Shown here piece after piece: positions 8,479-17,539 of a DNA stretch of 64,000 bases (within the stretch, counting starts at the first letter, position 1; every line of letters begins with the position of its first letter). Made by a program: the position numbers and the translations under genes. Source of the DNA: JAPWJZ01 sp965279315 (GTDB taxonomy: Bacteria > Pseudomonadota > Alphaproteobacteria > Micavibrionales > UBA2020); assembly GCA_965279315.1 (NCBI GenBank), contig OZ257145.1, positions 2,728,001 through 2,792,000 on the forward strand, in the 5' to 3' direction. The notes beneath the pieces were generated by a model that did no database searches, was not told the origin of the DNA, and saw only the letters and a program-made list of their open reading frames with translations.

Positions 8479-9759
8479 ATGGACAAAATTCGCATCACGG
8501 GCGGCCAGCAATTGAATGGCGACATCGAGATCAGCGGCGCGAAAAACGCCGCGCTGCCGTTGATGGTGGCGAGCATTTTGACCGACCAGCCCCTGATCCT
8601 CAACCGCGTGCCGGAATTGCAGGACGTTCTGTCCCTGAACGAATTGCTAGAGGAGCTGGGCGTATCGGCGAAATATGACGGTGTTGCGAAAAAACTGACG
8701 CTGCACGGCGCCAAAATCACCTCGACAGAAGCGCCGTATGAATTTGTGCGCAAGATGCGCGCGAGCATCCTTGTCCTCGGCCCACTCGTCGCGCGCATGG
8801 GCATCGCGAAGGTGTCACTGCCCGGCGGCTGCGCCATCGGCACGCGCCCCGTCGATCTGCATATCGAAGGGCTGAAACGCCTTGGCGCGGAAATCGAATT
8901 GAACGAAGGCTATATCCTCGCCAAAGCGCCGAACGGCTTGGTCGGCGCACCCATCCACTTCACAAAAGTTTCCGTCGGCGCGACCGAAAACCTGATGATG
9001 GCGGCGGCACTGGCGAAAGGCACGACCGTGCTGACCAACGCCGCGCGTGAACCCGAAATCGTCGACCTCGGCGAATGCCTGATCAAGATGGGCGCGGAGA
9101 TCGAAGGCCTCGGTACCGACCGTATCACCATTCATGGCAAGCAATACTTGCGCGGTACCGAACACAGCGTCATCGCCGACCGTATCGAGGCCGGCACGTT
9201 CGCTGTCGCAGCTGCAATGACCGGTGGCAAAGTGACGCTGAAACACTGTGAAATGCAGCATCTGGAATACCTGACGCAGCCGTTCCACAAGGCGGGCGTG
9301 GATATCCTCGCCTCCGGCACCGATGTGACGGTGGAGCGCAAGCGCGACCGGCTGCGCGGTTTTGACATCATGACCGAACCCTATCCCGGTTTCCCGACCG
9401 ACCTGCAGGCACAGATGATGTCGATGCTCACCATTGCCGAGGGTGCGGGCATGATCACCGAAACGATTTTCGAAAACCGTTTCATGCACGTGCCGGAACT
9501 GGCGCGCATGGGTGCGGATATCACCGTGCATGGTTCGTCCGCCCTTGTGCGCGGCGTGGCGAAGCTGAAGGGTGCGCCCGTGATGGCGACCGACCTGCGT
9601 GCCTCAGTCTCCCTGATCCTCGCGGGGCTGGTGGCGGAAGGTCATACATCGGTCAGCCGTATTTATCACCTTGACCGCGGTTACGAGGACCTCGTCGGCA
9701 AGCTGACGAAAGTGGGCGCGAAGCTGGAGCGCATGGCCGACAAGGAAGAAGCGGCGTGA
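8479..9759 (+). CDS. murA: UDP-N-acetylglucosamine 1-carboxyvinyltransferase
   Basis: Catalyses the first committed step of peptidoglycan synthesis, transfer of enolpyruvate from PEP to UDP-GlcNAc in the cytoplasm. The 426 residues match the family. ISGAKNAALPLM (residues 18-29) is the N-terminal signature, and PGGCAIGTRPVDLH carries the catalytic Cys118, the fosfomycin target. The motif YPGFPTDLQAQ and the C-terminal DLRASVSLILAGL are also typical. The stop codon overlaps the GTG start of the UPF0262 gene, the first junction of a murA / UPF0262 / infA / maf / RNase operon. Confidence 0.97.
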   Translation: MDKIRITGGQQLNGDIEISGAKNAALPLMVASILTDQPLILNRVPELQDVLSLNELLEELGVSAKYDGVAKKLTLHGAKITSTEAPYEFVRKMRASILVLGPLVARMGIAKVSLPGGCAIGTRPVDLHIEGLKRLGAEIELNEGYILAKAPNGLVGAPIHFTKVSVGATENLMMAAALAKGTTVLTNAAREPEIVDLGECLIKMGAEIEGLGTDRITIHGKQYLRGTEHSVIADRIEAGTFAVAAAMTGGKVTLKHCEMQHLEYLTQPFHKAGVDILASGTDVTVERKRDRLRGFDIMTEPYPGFPTDLQAQMMSMLTIAEGAGMITETIFENRFMHVPELARMGADITVHGSSALVRGVAKLKGAPVMATDLRASVSLILAGLVAEGHTSVSRIYHLDRGYEDLVGKLTKVGAKLERMADKEEAA

Positions 9760-10232
9760 GCCGTATTATCGAGCTGAAGCTCGACAACGAAACCATCGGC
9801 ACACGCTCCGCCGAAATCGAGGTCGAACGTCACCGCGCGATTTCCGATTTGCTGGAGGAAAATTCCTTCGCCGTGAAAGATTGCGAAGGCCCGTACAAAC
9901 TCCACCTGTCGTTGCAGGGCGAACGGCTGCTGATGGATGTGAACTGCACTGCCAGCGGCAAGCGTGAAGAAATCCCCCTCCCCCTCAATTCCCTGAAGCC
10001 GCTGATACGCGACTATGTAATGATCTGTGACAGTTTCTATAAAGCCGCCAAGGGGGGCGAGATGCACAGACTCGAGGCAATCGACATGGGCAGGCGCGGA
10101 ATCCACAACGAAGGGGCCGAAACACTGGCCGAAGCCCTTGAAAACAAAGTAATTGTGGACAAATTGACGGCAAGGCGTTTATTTACCCTTTTATATGTGC
10201 TACATATTCGCAGCATCACAAATATCACCTGA
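9756..10232 (+). CDS. UPF0262 family protein (158 aa)
   Basis: A conserved alphaproteobacterial family of unknown function. Diagnostic stretches are ERHRAISDLLEENSF, GPYKLHLSLQGERLLMDV and the C-terminal LEAIDMGRRGIHNEGAE followed by TARRLFTLLYVLH. GTG 9756 is the start, overlapping the murA stop by four bases. Its fixed place between murA and infA supports the family call and suggests translational coupling. The protein is cytoplasmic and has no recognised catalytic motif. Confidence 0.88.
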   Translation: MSRIIELKLDNETIGTRSAEIEVERHRAISDLLEENSFAVKDCEGPYKLHLSLQGERLLMDVNCTASGKREEIPLPLNSLKPLIRDYVMICDSFYKAAKGGEMHRLEAIDMGRRGIHNEGAETLAEALENKVIVDKLTARRLFTLLYVLHIRSITNIT

Positions 10233-10238
10233 GGAATA

Positions 10239-10460
10239 ATGTCAGAAAAAGAAGACTTGATGAGCTTTGAAGGCATCGTTTCGGAACTGCTTCCGAACGC
10301 GATGTTCCGTGTAAAGCTCGACAACGGCCACATCATTTTGGGCCACAGCTCCGGCAAAATGCGCAAAAACAAAATCCGCATCCTGGAAGGCGACCGCGTC
10401 ACCGTTGAAATGACGCCGTACGACCTGACCAAAGGCCGCATCACTTTCCGTCACAAATAA
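10239..10460 (+). CDS. infA: Translation initiation factor IF-1
   Basis: A 73-residue S1/OB-fold protein that binds the ribosomal A site during initiation. The family blocks FEGIVSELLPNAMFRVKLDN, GKMRKNKIRILEGDRV and VEMTPYDLTKGRITFRHK are all present. Its stop (TAA) overlaps the maf start as TAATG. The extended MSEKEDLMS N-terminus is slightly longer than the common MAKEE form. Confidence 0.97.
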   Translation: MSEKEDLMSFEGIVSELLPNAMFRVKLDNGHIILGHSSGKMRKNKIRILEGDRVTVEMTPYDLTKGRITFRHK

Positions 10461-11029
10461 TGCTGATCCTCGCGTCCGCCTCGCCGCGCCGGCTGGAGCT
10501 GCTGAAGCAGCTTGGCATTGCGCCCGATCGCGTCGCGCCTGCGGATATCGATGAATCCCCGCTGAAGCTGGAACTGCCCGCACCCTATGCAAAACGAATT
10601 GCAGCGGAGAAGGCAAAAAAAATCGCGGCCGAAAACCCGGGCGCGATCATTTTGGCGGCGGATACCGTTGTCGGCGTCGGCCGCCGCATCCTGCCGAAAA
10701 CCGAAACCGGGGACGAGGCGCGCAAATGCCTCGAACTGCTGTCCGGCCGCCGCCATAATGTCATTACGGGCGTGTCGATTGTGAATGCTGCGGGCAGGCA
10801 GAAGACCAAACTGGTTGTTTCCGTTGTGAAATTCAAGCGCCTGTCCGAAGCGGAAGTTGCGCACTATATCAATACCGGTGAATGGAAGGGCAAGGCGGGC
10901 GGCTATGCCATTCAGGGCCACGCCGCCGCACTGATCCCCTTCATCAGCGGTTCCTACAGCAATATCGTGGGGCTGCCGCTGTCAGAAACGCATGCCATGC
11001 TGAAGGATGCCGGATATGAGCGGGCTTGA
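10460..11029 (+). CDS. maf: Maf-family nucleoside triphosphate pyrophosphatase
   Basis: Hydrolyses non-canonical or regulatory NTPs (dTTP, UTP or modified pyrimidines in characterised members) to monophosphates. LILASASPRRLELLKQLGI is the N-terminal signature; ILAADTVVGVGRRILPK contains the catalytic Asp; WKGKAGGYAIQGHAAALI is the conserved C-terminal block. The 189-residue length is usual. The start overlaps infA, and the end overlaps the RNase gene start at 11016, so the cluster is read as one operon. Confidence 0.93.
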   Translation: MLILASASPRRLELLKQLGIAPDRVAPADIDESPLKLELPAPYAKRIAAEKAKKIAAENPGAIILAADTVVGVGRRILPKTETGDEARKCLELLSGRRHNVITGVSIVNAAGRQKTKLVVSVVKFKRLSEAEVAHYINTGEWKGKAGGYAIQGHAAALIPFISGSYSNIVGLPLSETHAMLKDAGYERA

Positions 11030-12212
11030 ACTCTTCGTCGATGAAATTGAAGGCCGCATGCACGCCGTTGTCGTCAAGAAGACAGCGCTCAACGACCTGT
11101 ATGTGGATTCCCTGAACAAGGCCTGCGGCTGGGGCACGATCTTCCTCGGCCGTGTCATCAAGCTCGACAAGAAACTGGATTGCGCGATTGTCGACCTCGG
11201 CAACGGGCAGACGGGGTTTTTACCCGCAAAGCATATCTATTTGCCGGGCGGCGACCATTCGGAAAGCCGCAGTGGCTTGACCGACCTTGTGAAGAACGGC
11301 CAGATGCTGATCGTGCAGGTGAAGGCCGAAGCCAAGGACGCAACATCGAGCGAGAACCACAAAATCCCGCGCCTGACGACCCAGATTTATATCATGGGCC
11401 ACCATATGGTCTATTGCCCCATGTCAAACCCCGTCACCATGTCACGCAGCATCGAACGCCGCGATGTGCTGAGCATGACATCAGCATTTGAAAACAAGGG
11501 CGGCTGGATCCTGCACGACCACGCCGAAAGCGAAGATATCGGCATTTTGACGGAGGAAGCGCAGAAGCTGCTCGCCGAATGGCAGGTGCTGCTGGGTATG
11601 CAGGCAGAAAACGGCAAGGAACCTGTTCTTCTGAAGGGCGGCCCGAATGCCTTTGCCCGCGCGATGTTCGATTTCGGCGCGAACGGCTTCAATCACATCC
11701 ATGCGGGCGGCCGCGCGGCATTCGACCAGATCGTGAAATGGTGCGAAAAATACGACCCTCCCCTTGCCACATCGAAACGCCTGCGCCTGTTCAAGCCTGA
11801 AAAGCCAATGCAGAAACTGTTCGATATCCATGACATTTACGGCGAACTGAGCGAGCTGTCCGATAAACGCGTCGAGTTGCCGGGCGGCGGATCGATCATC
11901 ATCGATGCCACCCACGCCTGCACCATCATCGACGTCAACCAGGGCGGTGCCGATAACGCGATTGCCGCGAATACCGAGGCGGTAGCAGAATGCGCGCGCC
12001 AGTGCCGGTTGCGAAATATCAGCGGCGCGATCCTGATCGATTTCATCGGCATGGCGGAGCGCCCTGCCCGCGTCAAAATTTCGGAAGCCGCCGATGCCGC
12101 ATTTGGCGAAGACCCCGCCCGCGCGCAGGTGCATGGCTTCACGCGCCTTGGCATATTAGAGGTCACGCGCAAGCGCCGCGCGGCCGGTTATGCCGAAAAA
12201 ATTAAAAGTTAG
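11016..12212 (+). CDS. Ribonuclease E/G-family protein (398 aa)
   Basis: The ATG at 11016 has AAGGA nine bases upstream and starts inside the end of maf. The N-terminal part carries an S1-like domain (GTIFLGRVIKLDKKLDCAIV, FLPAKH). The catalytic half has IIIDATHACTIIDVNQGG and GAILIDFIGM, matching the two metal-binding aspartates of RNase E/G. The protein ends soon after the catalytic domain and lacks an obvious CPxC zinc link and the RNase E scaffold region, like the short RNase G proteins that follow maf in alphaproteobacteria. A role in rRNA or mRNA processing is inferred from the family. The usual downstream yacG is absent. Confidence 0.88.
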   Translation: MSGLELFVDEIEGRMHAVVVKKTALNDLYVDSLNKACGWGTIFLGRVIKLDKKLDCAIVDLGNGQTGFLPAKHIYLPGGDHSESRSGLTDLVKNGQMLIVQVKAEAKDATSSENHKIPRLTTQIYIMGHHMVYCPMSNPVTMSRSIERRDVLSMTSAFENKGGWILHDHAESEDIGILTEEAQKLLAEWQVLLGMQAENGKEPVLLKGGPNAFARAMFDFGANGFNHIHAGGRAAFDQIVKWCEKYDPPLATSKRLRLFKPEKPMQKLFDIHDIYGELSELSDKRVELPGGGSIIIDATHACTIIDVNQGGADNAIAANTEAVAECARQCRLRNISGAILIDFIGMAERPARVKISEAADAAFGEDPARAQVHGFTRLGILEVTRKRRAAGYAEKIKS

Positions 12213-12221
12213 CCGGGCTGA

Positions 12222-13790
12222 TTATTCGAGGACTTCCGCCGCGCTGGCCGGCGCCTTGTTCGCGCGCTTGGTTACTTTCAGGAACGGCAGGAACACCATC
12301 ACGCTCAGGATCACGAACATCAGCGCGTAGAAATCGTTGATATACGATATCGCCGCCGCCTGACGCGTCACTTCACCGTTGAGATATGCCATCGCAGCCT
12401 TCGAATAGGCGTTGATCGGGATATCGGGCATGACGCCCAGCATGACTTTAGGCAGATTAAAAATATTGATACGTTCGCCCAGTTCCATGTGGTTGATCTG
12501 GGTGTTGCGCGCCAGCAGGGCGATCATGACGGCGATGCCGACGCTCGACCCGATATTGCGCACAAGGCTGAACACACCCGCCGCATCGTTGCGGTAATGG
12601 CCGGGCAGCGTCGCATAGGCCACCGCCGTCAGCGGCACGAAGACGAAACCCATGCCGAAACCCTGCAACAATCCGGTTTCGACCAGCATTGCCTGCGAAA
12701 TTTCGAGGTTGAACTGGCTCATCTGCCACAGCGAATACGCCATGCAGGACAGGCCGAAGGCGAGCATATAGCGCACATCCACCTTGCCCATCAGCTTGCC
12801 CGCCAGCATCATGGACGCCATCGTGCCAATCCCGCGCGGCGCAAGGATCATGCCGGTCGTGACGACCGGATAGCCCATCAGCCCTTCAAGGAACGGCGGT
12901 AGCAGGGCCATCGTCGCCAGCAGGATGATGCCCATCACGAACATGAACACGAGGCTGAAGGAATAATTGCGGTCCTTGAACATCGCGGGCTCGATGAAAG
13001 GTTTTTCGGCGGTCAGGATATGCACCATGAACAGGTAGAAAGCGGTCAGCGCCAACACGCCCTCAATCACGATTTCGGTCGATGAAAACCAGTCTTTGCT
13101 CTCGCCACGGTCGAGCATCAGCTGCATGCTGCACAGGAACAGGCTGAGCAGCGCGAAGCCGAAATAATCGAACCTGCGCAGTTTATCAATCACGGTTTCT
13201 TTCATGAAGGCGTAAATGCCGAAGCCTGCGAGGATGCCGATGGGCAGGTTGATGAAGAACACCCAGCGCCAATGGAAATTTTCCGTGATCCAGCCCCCGA
13301 GTGTGGGGCCAAGGATCGGCCCCAGCATCACGCCTACGCCCCAGATAGCCATCGCCTGCGCATGGCGTTCTTTGGGGTTGATGTCGAGCAGTACGGCCTG
13401 CGACAGCGGCACAAGGCTCGCGCCGAAAATGCCCTGGAACAGCCTGAAGGCAACCATTTCCGGCAGGTTCGTCGCGATACCGCAGAGGACGGAGGTGATG
13501 GTAAAGCCGATGACCGCAATCAGGAACAGCTTGCGCCGCCCGATTTTCGCCGCCAGCACGCCGGATGGCGCGGTCATAACGGCGGCGGCGATGATATATG
13601 ATGTCAGCACCCATGAAATCTGGTCCTGCGTCGCCGACAATTCGCCCTGCATATGCGGCAGCGCGACGTTGGCGATGGTGGTGTCGAGCGCCTGCATGAT
13701 CGTCGCCAGCATGACGGACAGGGTGATGAATCCCTTATGCGGGATATCTACCCATTGTCCTTCTGGCTTGCCGGTATCATGCGCGCTCAT
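12222..13790 (-). CDS. DHA2-family multidrug efflux MFS transporter (EmrB-like)
   Basis: A 522-residue inner-membrane protein with about 14 hydrophobic helices, as expected for the DHA2 group. Motifs include MQALDTTIANVALPHM in helix 1, the loop-2 signature AAKIGRRKLFL and the motif-C-like GVGVMLGPILGPTLGGW. It should export hydrophobic drugs by proton antiport through the adjacent membrane fusion protein and an outer membrane channel not encoded here. The order marR, emrA-like, emrB-like on the minus strand forms one operon. It converges on the RNase gene with a nine-base gap. Confidence 0.93.
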   Translation of the reverse strand: MSAHDTGKPEGQWVDIPHKGFITLSVMLATIMQALDTTIANVALPHMQGELSATQDQISWVLTSYIIAAAVMTAPSGVLAAKIGRRKLFLIAVIGFTITSVLCGIATNLPEMVAFRLFQGIFGASLVPLSQAVLLDINPKERHAQAMAIWGVGVMLGPILGPTLGGWITENFHWRWVFFINLPIGILAGFGIYAFMKETVIDKLRRFDYFGFALLSLFLCSMQLMLDRGESKDWFSSTEIVIEGVLALTAFYLFMVHILTAEKPFIEPAMFKDRNYSFSLVFMFVMGIILLATMALLPPFLEGLMGYPVVTTGMILAPRGIGTMASMMLAGKLMGKVDVRYMLAFGLSCMAYSLWQMSQFNLEISQAMLVETGLLQGFGMGFVFVPLTAVAYATLPGHYRNDAAGVFSLVRNIGSSVGIAVMIALLARNTQINHMELGERINIFNLPKVMLGVMPDIPINAYSKAAMAYLNGEVTRQAAAISYINDFYALMFVILSVMVFLPFLKVTKRANKAPASAAEVLE

Positions 13791-13796
13791 GGATGG

Positions 13797-14843
13797 TTAC
13801 TCCGCCGCCGCCATTTTCGGTTTCGCAAGATGCGGATAGCTGCCGGTATCGATGGTCACTTCCGCGCTCATGCCGGTTTGCAGGGGCGGATCGTCTTCCT
13901 GATGCTCGGGCTCGACGCGCACGGTGATGCGCTGCACGACCTTCACCCAGTTGCCGGTCGCGTTCTGCGCGGGCAGGACCGAAAATTCGGCGCCGGTTGC
14001 GGGCGCAATGCTGCTGACCACGCCCGTCCATTTGCGGCCGGGATAGGTGTCGATCGTCACGGTCGCTTTCTGGCCTGCGCGGATATTGGTGAGTTCCGTT
14101 TCCTTGAAATTTGCCTCGATCCACAGCGCCTTGCTTTCGATCACGCTGACGGCGGGTACACCTGCGGGCAGGTAATCGCCCACGCGCGGCAGGTCACCGG
14201 TAATTCCATCAGCGGGCGCGCGGACGGTCGTGCGGTCAAGGTTCAGCTGTGCGGTTTCCAGCATGGCTTTTGCCGATTTGAACATCGGGTGGTCTTCGGG
14301 GGTCACATCGACGTTGCCATCAAGGCGCGCCACGGTTGCCGCATATTCCTGCTGCAGCTGCGCGATTTTGGCGATGGCGACGGCGCGGTCATGGCCTGCC
14401 TCATCGACGCTTTCTTCGGAAACCGCGCCCTTCATGTGCGGGCCGGTGCGGCGGTTATATAATGTATCCGCCAGCGATTTGTCGGCCTGCGAACTTTTCA
14501 GCTCTTCCTGCTTCTGGCGCGCGGTTGCCTTCAGTTCCTCAATCTCGGTGCGCACGACGGCAAGGTTCGATTGCGCCTTTTCAAGTTCGATGCGGAATGA
14601 TGCGGGGTCGATGGTGAACAGCACATCGCCCTTGGTCACGGCCTGATGGTCTTTCGCGATCACGGCGACGACTGCCCCGGTCACTTGCGGCGCGACGGAA
14701 ATTTTATTTGCTTTCACATACGAATTGTCGGTGGACATGAATCGCCCCGAAAACGCGTAAGTGACTCCCGACACGGCAGCAACGACGATCAACCCGATGA
14801 TCATCAAAAAGCGCCCTAATGTTTTTTTCTTTTCCGCGGTCAT
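13797..14843 (-). CDS. EmrA/HlyD-type membrane fusion protein
   Basis: A 348-residue periplasmic adaptor. One N-terminal membrane helix (about residues 12-32) anchors it. The lipoyl-like half motifs ISVAPQVTGAVVAVIAKDHQ and TTVRAPADGITGDLPRVG flank a long coiled coil (about residues 88-190). The C-terminal part forms the beta-barrel (LWIEANFKETELTNIRAGQ). Its start overlaps the marR stop by four bases and its stop is six bases before the transporter gene. It should link the MFS pump to the outer membrane. Confidence 0.93.
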   Translation of the reverse strand: MTAEKKKTLGRFLMIIGLIVVAAVSGVTYAFSGRFMSTDNSYVKANKISVAPQVTGAVVAVIAKDHQAVTKGDVLFTIDPASFRIELEKAQSNLAVVRTEIEELKATARQKQEELKSSQADKSLADTLYNRRTGPHMKGAVSEESVDEAGHDRAVAIAKIAQLQQEYAATVARLDGNVDVTPEDHPMFKSAKAMLETAQLNLDRTTVRAPADGITGDLPRVGDYLPAGVPAVSVIESKALWIEANFKETELTNIRAGQKATVTIDTYPGRKWTGVVSSIAPATGAEFSVLPAQNATGNWVKVVQRITVRVEPEHQEDDPPLQTGMSAEVTIDTGSYPHLAKPKMAAAE

Positions 14844-15313
14844 TGTTTGTCTCCTGCGACTTTAGATTTGGTTTCTTCCTGCGCGATCATGTTGGCGCGC
14901 ATTTTCAAAAGCGTTTTCAAAAACTGTTCCTGTTCATCCGTGGTGATGCCCGCCAGCGCGTTGGCGCGCGTTTCCGCGCCATGCTTTTTCAGGTGTTTCA
15001 GCGTGGGCTGCGCCTGTTCGGTCAGGTAAAGCTGCGTTGCGCGCCGGTCGCCCGGATCGTCGCGGCGTTCTACCCACCCCGCCGCCTGCATACGGTCGAT
15101 CAGGCGCGTGGCGCTGATGGCTTTCGTTTCCAGCGCATCGGCCAGATGGCATTGGCGCATACCGGGGTTGCGCGACAGGTTCAGCAGCGCGCGCCATTGC
15201 GCCTGCGTCAGATCCAGCTCCTGCACGCGCCGATTGAAATCGGTGCGCAGCAGGCGCGCAACGTCCTGCAGCAGAAAGCCGAGATTTTCGACGGTGGGGT
15301 CAGAACACGACAT
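14840..15313 (-). CDS. MarR-family transcriptional regulator
   Basis: A 157-residue winged-helix protein. The DNA-recognition part is CHLADALETKAISATRLIDR and the wing is VERRDDPGDRRATQLYLTE, with the DxRxxxLxLT-type MarR signature. It is first in the efflux operon, so it probably represses its own operon and is released by a phenolic or hydrophobic ligand, as is common in the family. A perfect 14-base palindrome (15331-15344) lies 18 bases upstream of its start codon and is the likely operator. Confidence 0.93.
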   Translation of the reverse strand: MSCSDPTVENLGFLLQDVARLLRTDFNRRVQELDLTQAQWRALLNLSRNPGMRQCHLADALETKAISATRLIDRMQAAGWVERRDDPGDRRATQLYLTEQAQPTLKHLKKHGAETRANALAGITTDEQEQFLKTLLKMRANMIAQEETKSKVAGDKQ

Positions 15314-15330
15314 TGTTGATTCTCACAATA

Positions 15331-15344
15331 ATAAGCATGCTTAT
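15331..15344 (-). promoter_or_regulatory. Palindromic operator, probable MarR site
   Basis: ATAAGCATGCTTAT is a perfect 14-base inverted repeat in the AT-rich leader of the marR/emrA/emrB operon, next to TATAATTAT-type sequence suitable for a -10 region. Its place just upstream of a marR gene makes it the best candidate for autoregulation. Confidence 0.6.
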
Positions 15345-15433
15345 AATTATAATAGCTTAATATATGCGTGATTTCAACAATTATGGTGCATCGCCGCATA
15401 AAATGCAGCGTAACATGTTGAATCTAAATAAGA

Positions 15434-16048
15434 TTAATAGCCGACAGTGAAGCGTGCGCGGATATGGCGGGGCTCTTCTACCTCGTCCAGCATGGCAATC
15501 GCATAGTCTTCCTGACTGATATGGCTGTTGCCAGTGGCATCGACCAGCAGGTCATCCTTGCCTGTGCGGAACGTGCCCGTGCGCTCACCAGGCGCGATCA
15601 TGGCGGAGGGCGACAGGAACGTCCATTCCAGTGTCGGTTCGGTTTTCAGGTGGTTGAGGAAATCACGGCCCTTGAGCGCGATTTCTTTCCACGCCGCAGG
15701 GAAATCGGGCGCGTCGACCAGCTGGCCGCCACTGCCAGGTGCGTTGAGGCTCCCTGCCCCGCCCACGACGAGCAGGCGTTTGATGCCCGCTTTTTTCAGG
15801 CTTGCACACAGCGCCGCGGGATCGACGTTCAGGAACGGCAGCGAACTGATGACGGCCTCATGGCCATGCACTAGCGACGCAAGACCGGCGCTATCCGCGG
15901 CATCGCCATTTTTCGTGGCGAGCCGCGGATGGCCGGGAAGTTTCGACGTATCGCGGGCAATGGCCGTCACGTCATGGCCGCGCTCCAGCGCCTCCGCCAT
16001 GATTTTGGACCCGATATTTCCGGTAGCGCCAATGACCGCGATTTTCAT
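15434..16048 (-). CDS. NAD(P)H-binding oxidoreductase-like protein (204 aa)
   Basis: The N-terminus MKIAVIGATGNIGSKIMAEA is a Rossmann dinucleotide-binding fold of the atypical SDR (NmrA/YwnB-like) type with the GATGNIG glycine motif, followed by a short TAIARDTSKL strand that would contact the cofactor phosphate. SPSAMIAPGERTGTFR and SHISQEDYAIAMLDE are conserved in YwnB-like proteins. The substrate is unknown. It follows the YceI gene with almost no gap, so the two are probably one operon. Confidence 0.85.
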   Translation of the reverse strand: MKIAVIGATGNIGSKIMAEALERGHDVTAIARDTSKLPGHPRLATKNGDAADSAGLASLVHGHEAVISSLPFLNVDPAALCASLKKAGIKRLLVVGGAGSLNAPGSGGQLVDAPDFPAAWKEIALKGRDFLNHLKTEPTLEWTFLSPSAMIAPGERTGTFRTGKDDLLVDATGNSHISQEDYAIAMLDEVEEPRHIRARFTVGY

Positions 16049-16049
16049 C

Positions 16050-16625
16050 TTATTTCAAGCCTGCTTCAGCTTCGATCGCGATGGTCACTTCGTCGGACAC
16101 GTTCGGCACGTATTTGTCGATGCCGAATTCCGAGCGTTTGATGACCGTCTTGCCGGAGAAGCCGACCGACTTGATCTTGCTCATCGGGTTTTCGCCCTGT
16201 TTGTTCAGTTTCACATCCAGCACGACCGGCTTGGTCACGCCATGCAGTGTCAGGTCGCCGGTGACTTTCGCGGTGTTGTCCGCGCCGGGTTCGACTTTCG
16301 TGCTTTTGAAGGTCGCTTCGGGGAATTTTTCGGCATCGAGGAAATCAGCCGTTTTCAGGTGTTCGTCAAATTTCGGAATGCCGGTCACGAGGCCTTTGAC
16401 ATCGATGGTGACGTTCACGCTGCTGTTCGCGGGCGTTGCTTCGTCAATCGTGATCGAGCCGTCTTTCAGGCCGAAACGGCCCGAGGGGTTCGAGAAACCG
16501 AAATGGTTTGCGTTCCAGTTGATGTTGGTGTGGTTGGGGTCGAAATTGTAGGTTTCAGCCGCCTGTGCGGCAACCGGCATCGCGAACATGACGACCGCGG
16601 CGGTCGCGAGAAGAATACGTTTCAT
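16050..16625 (-). CDS. YceI-family periplasmic protein
   Basis: A Sec signal peptide (residues 1-22, cleavage near AQAA-ET) is followed by the YceI lipocalin-like beta barrel, starting YNFDPNHTNINWNANHFG and including GDLTLHGVTKPVVLDVKLN. Such barrels bind polyisoprenoid lipids in structural work, but the physiological role is generally unclear. GGAG lies nine bases before the ATG. The gene precedes the NAD(P)-binding gene in an operon. Confidence 0.93.
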   Translation of the reverse strand: MKRILLATAAVVMFAMPVAAQAAETYNFDPNHTNINWNANHFGFSNPSGRFGLKDGSITIDEATPANSSVNVTIDVKGLVTGIPKFDEHLKTADFLDAEKFPEATFKSTKVEPGADNTAKVTGDLTLHGVTKPVVLDVKLNKQGENPMSKIKSVGFSGKTVIKRSEFGIDKYVPNVSDEVTIAIEAEAGLK

Positions 16626-16727
16626 CGGGGGAAACTCCGTGTAAGTTTATGTCAACCACGCGACATTCGCGGGCGACTGTCAGTTTATAGGGGTGATTGT
16701 TAATTTTGTGTAGGGGAAACGGAAAAT

Positions 16728-17525
16728 TTATCCCGCCATCTTCGCCGCAGCAGCCTTGGAGTTTTCATAGGCAATGCGGATGCCCTGCGGCACGATATCG
16801 GGCAGGATGGCATCGAAGATTTTCTGGTCCTTGAACAGCTGGGAGAAACCGCCCGTGCCGATCACGACAACCTCTTCGCCAGGGAAGAGCTCTTTTTTGT
16901 AACCCGCGACGATTTCGCGCAAGCCGCCCAGATGGCCGTAATACAAACCACGCTGGATGCATTCGCGCGTCGATTGGCCGAGATAGGTGTTCGGCTCCTC
17001 GATATCCACCTCCATCAGCTTCGCGGTGTTAGATTTCAGCGCCTCCATCGACAAGCGCATGCCGGGCATAATCACGCCGCCGAGGAAATCGGCTTTCTTG
17101 GTGACGGCGATCAACGTGGTGGCGGTGCCGAGATCGGCGATGATGCAGTTCTTGTTCGGGAACGCATCGACCGCGCCAATCGCCCCCGCGATCAGGTCCG
17201 CGCCCACTTCGGTCGGGTTTTTGTATTTGATATTGATGCCGGTCTTCACGCCTGCCTGCAGCACGAAATATTCGGCCTTGGGGAAATAGGTGATGAAGGC
17301 ATGGCGGATGGTGAAGTTGCAGCTGGGCACGACGGAGCAAAGCGCGGCAACCTTGATCTTCTCGTAACCGATGCCGTTCGTTTCCAGCATGTTGCGCAGG
17401 AAGATGCCAAACTGGTCGGACGTGCCGAGCTGGTGCGTGGCATACCGGAACCGAAGCGCCAGTTTCTTGTCATCGAACAAAGCGCCGACGATATGGGTGT
17501 TGCCGACGTCGAGACACAGTAACAT
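16728..17525 (-). CDS. coaX: Type III pantothenate kinase
   Basis: Phosphorylates pantothenate, the first step from pantothenate to CoA. LLCLDVGNTHIVGALFDD has the DxGNTH phosphate-binding motif, GADLIAGAIGAVDAF holds the catalytic Asp region, and IIADLGTATTLIAV is the second ASKHA phosphate motif. The 265-residue length fits type III enzymes, which need a monovalent cation and are not feedback-inhibited by CoA. It follows panC by 14 bases, so it sits at the end of a pantothenate-synthesis operon. Confidence 0.95.
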   Translation of the reverse strand: MLLCLDVGNTHIVGALFDDKKLALRFRYATHQLGTSDQFGIFLRNMLETNGIGYEKIKVAALCSVVPSCNFTIRHAFITYFPKAEYFVLQAGVKTGINIKYKNPTEVGADLIAGAIGAVDAFPNKNCIIADLGTATTLIAVTKKADFLGGVIMPGMRLSMEALKSNTAKLMEVDIEEPNTYLGQSTRECIQRGLYYGHLGGLREIVAGYKKELFPGEEVVVIGTGGFSQLFKDQKIFDAILPDIVPQGIRIAYENSKAAAAKMAG

Positions 17526-17539
17526 GGCGGATACTCCGT

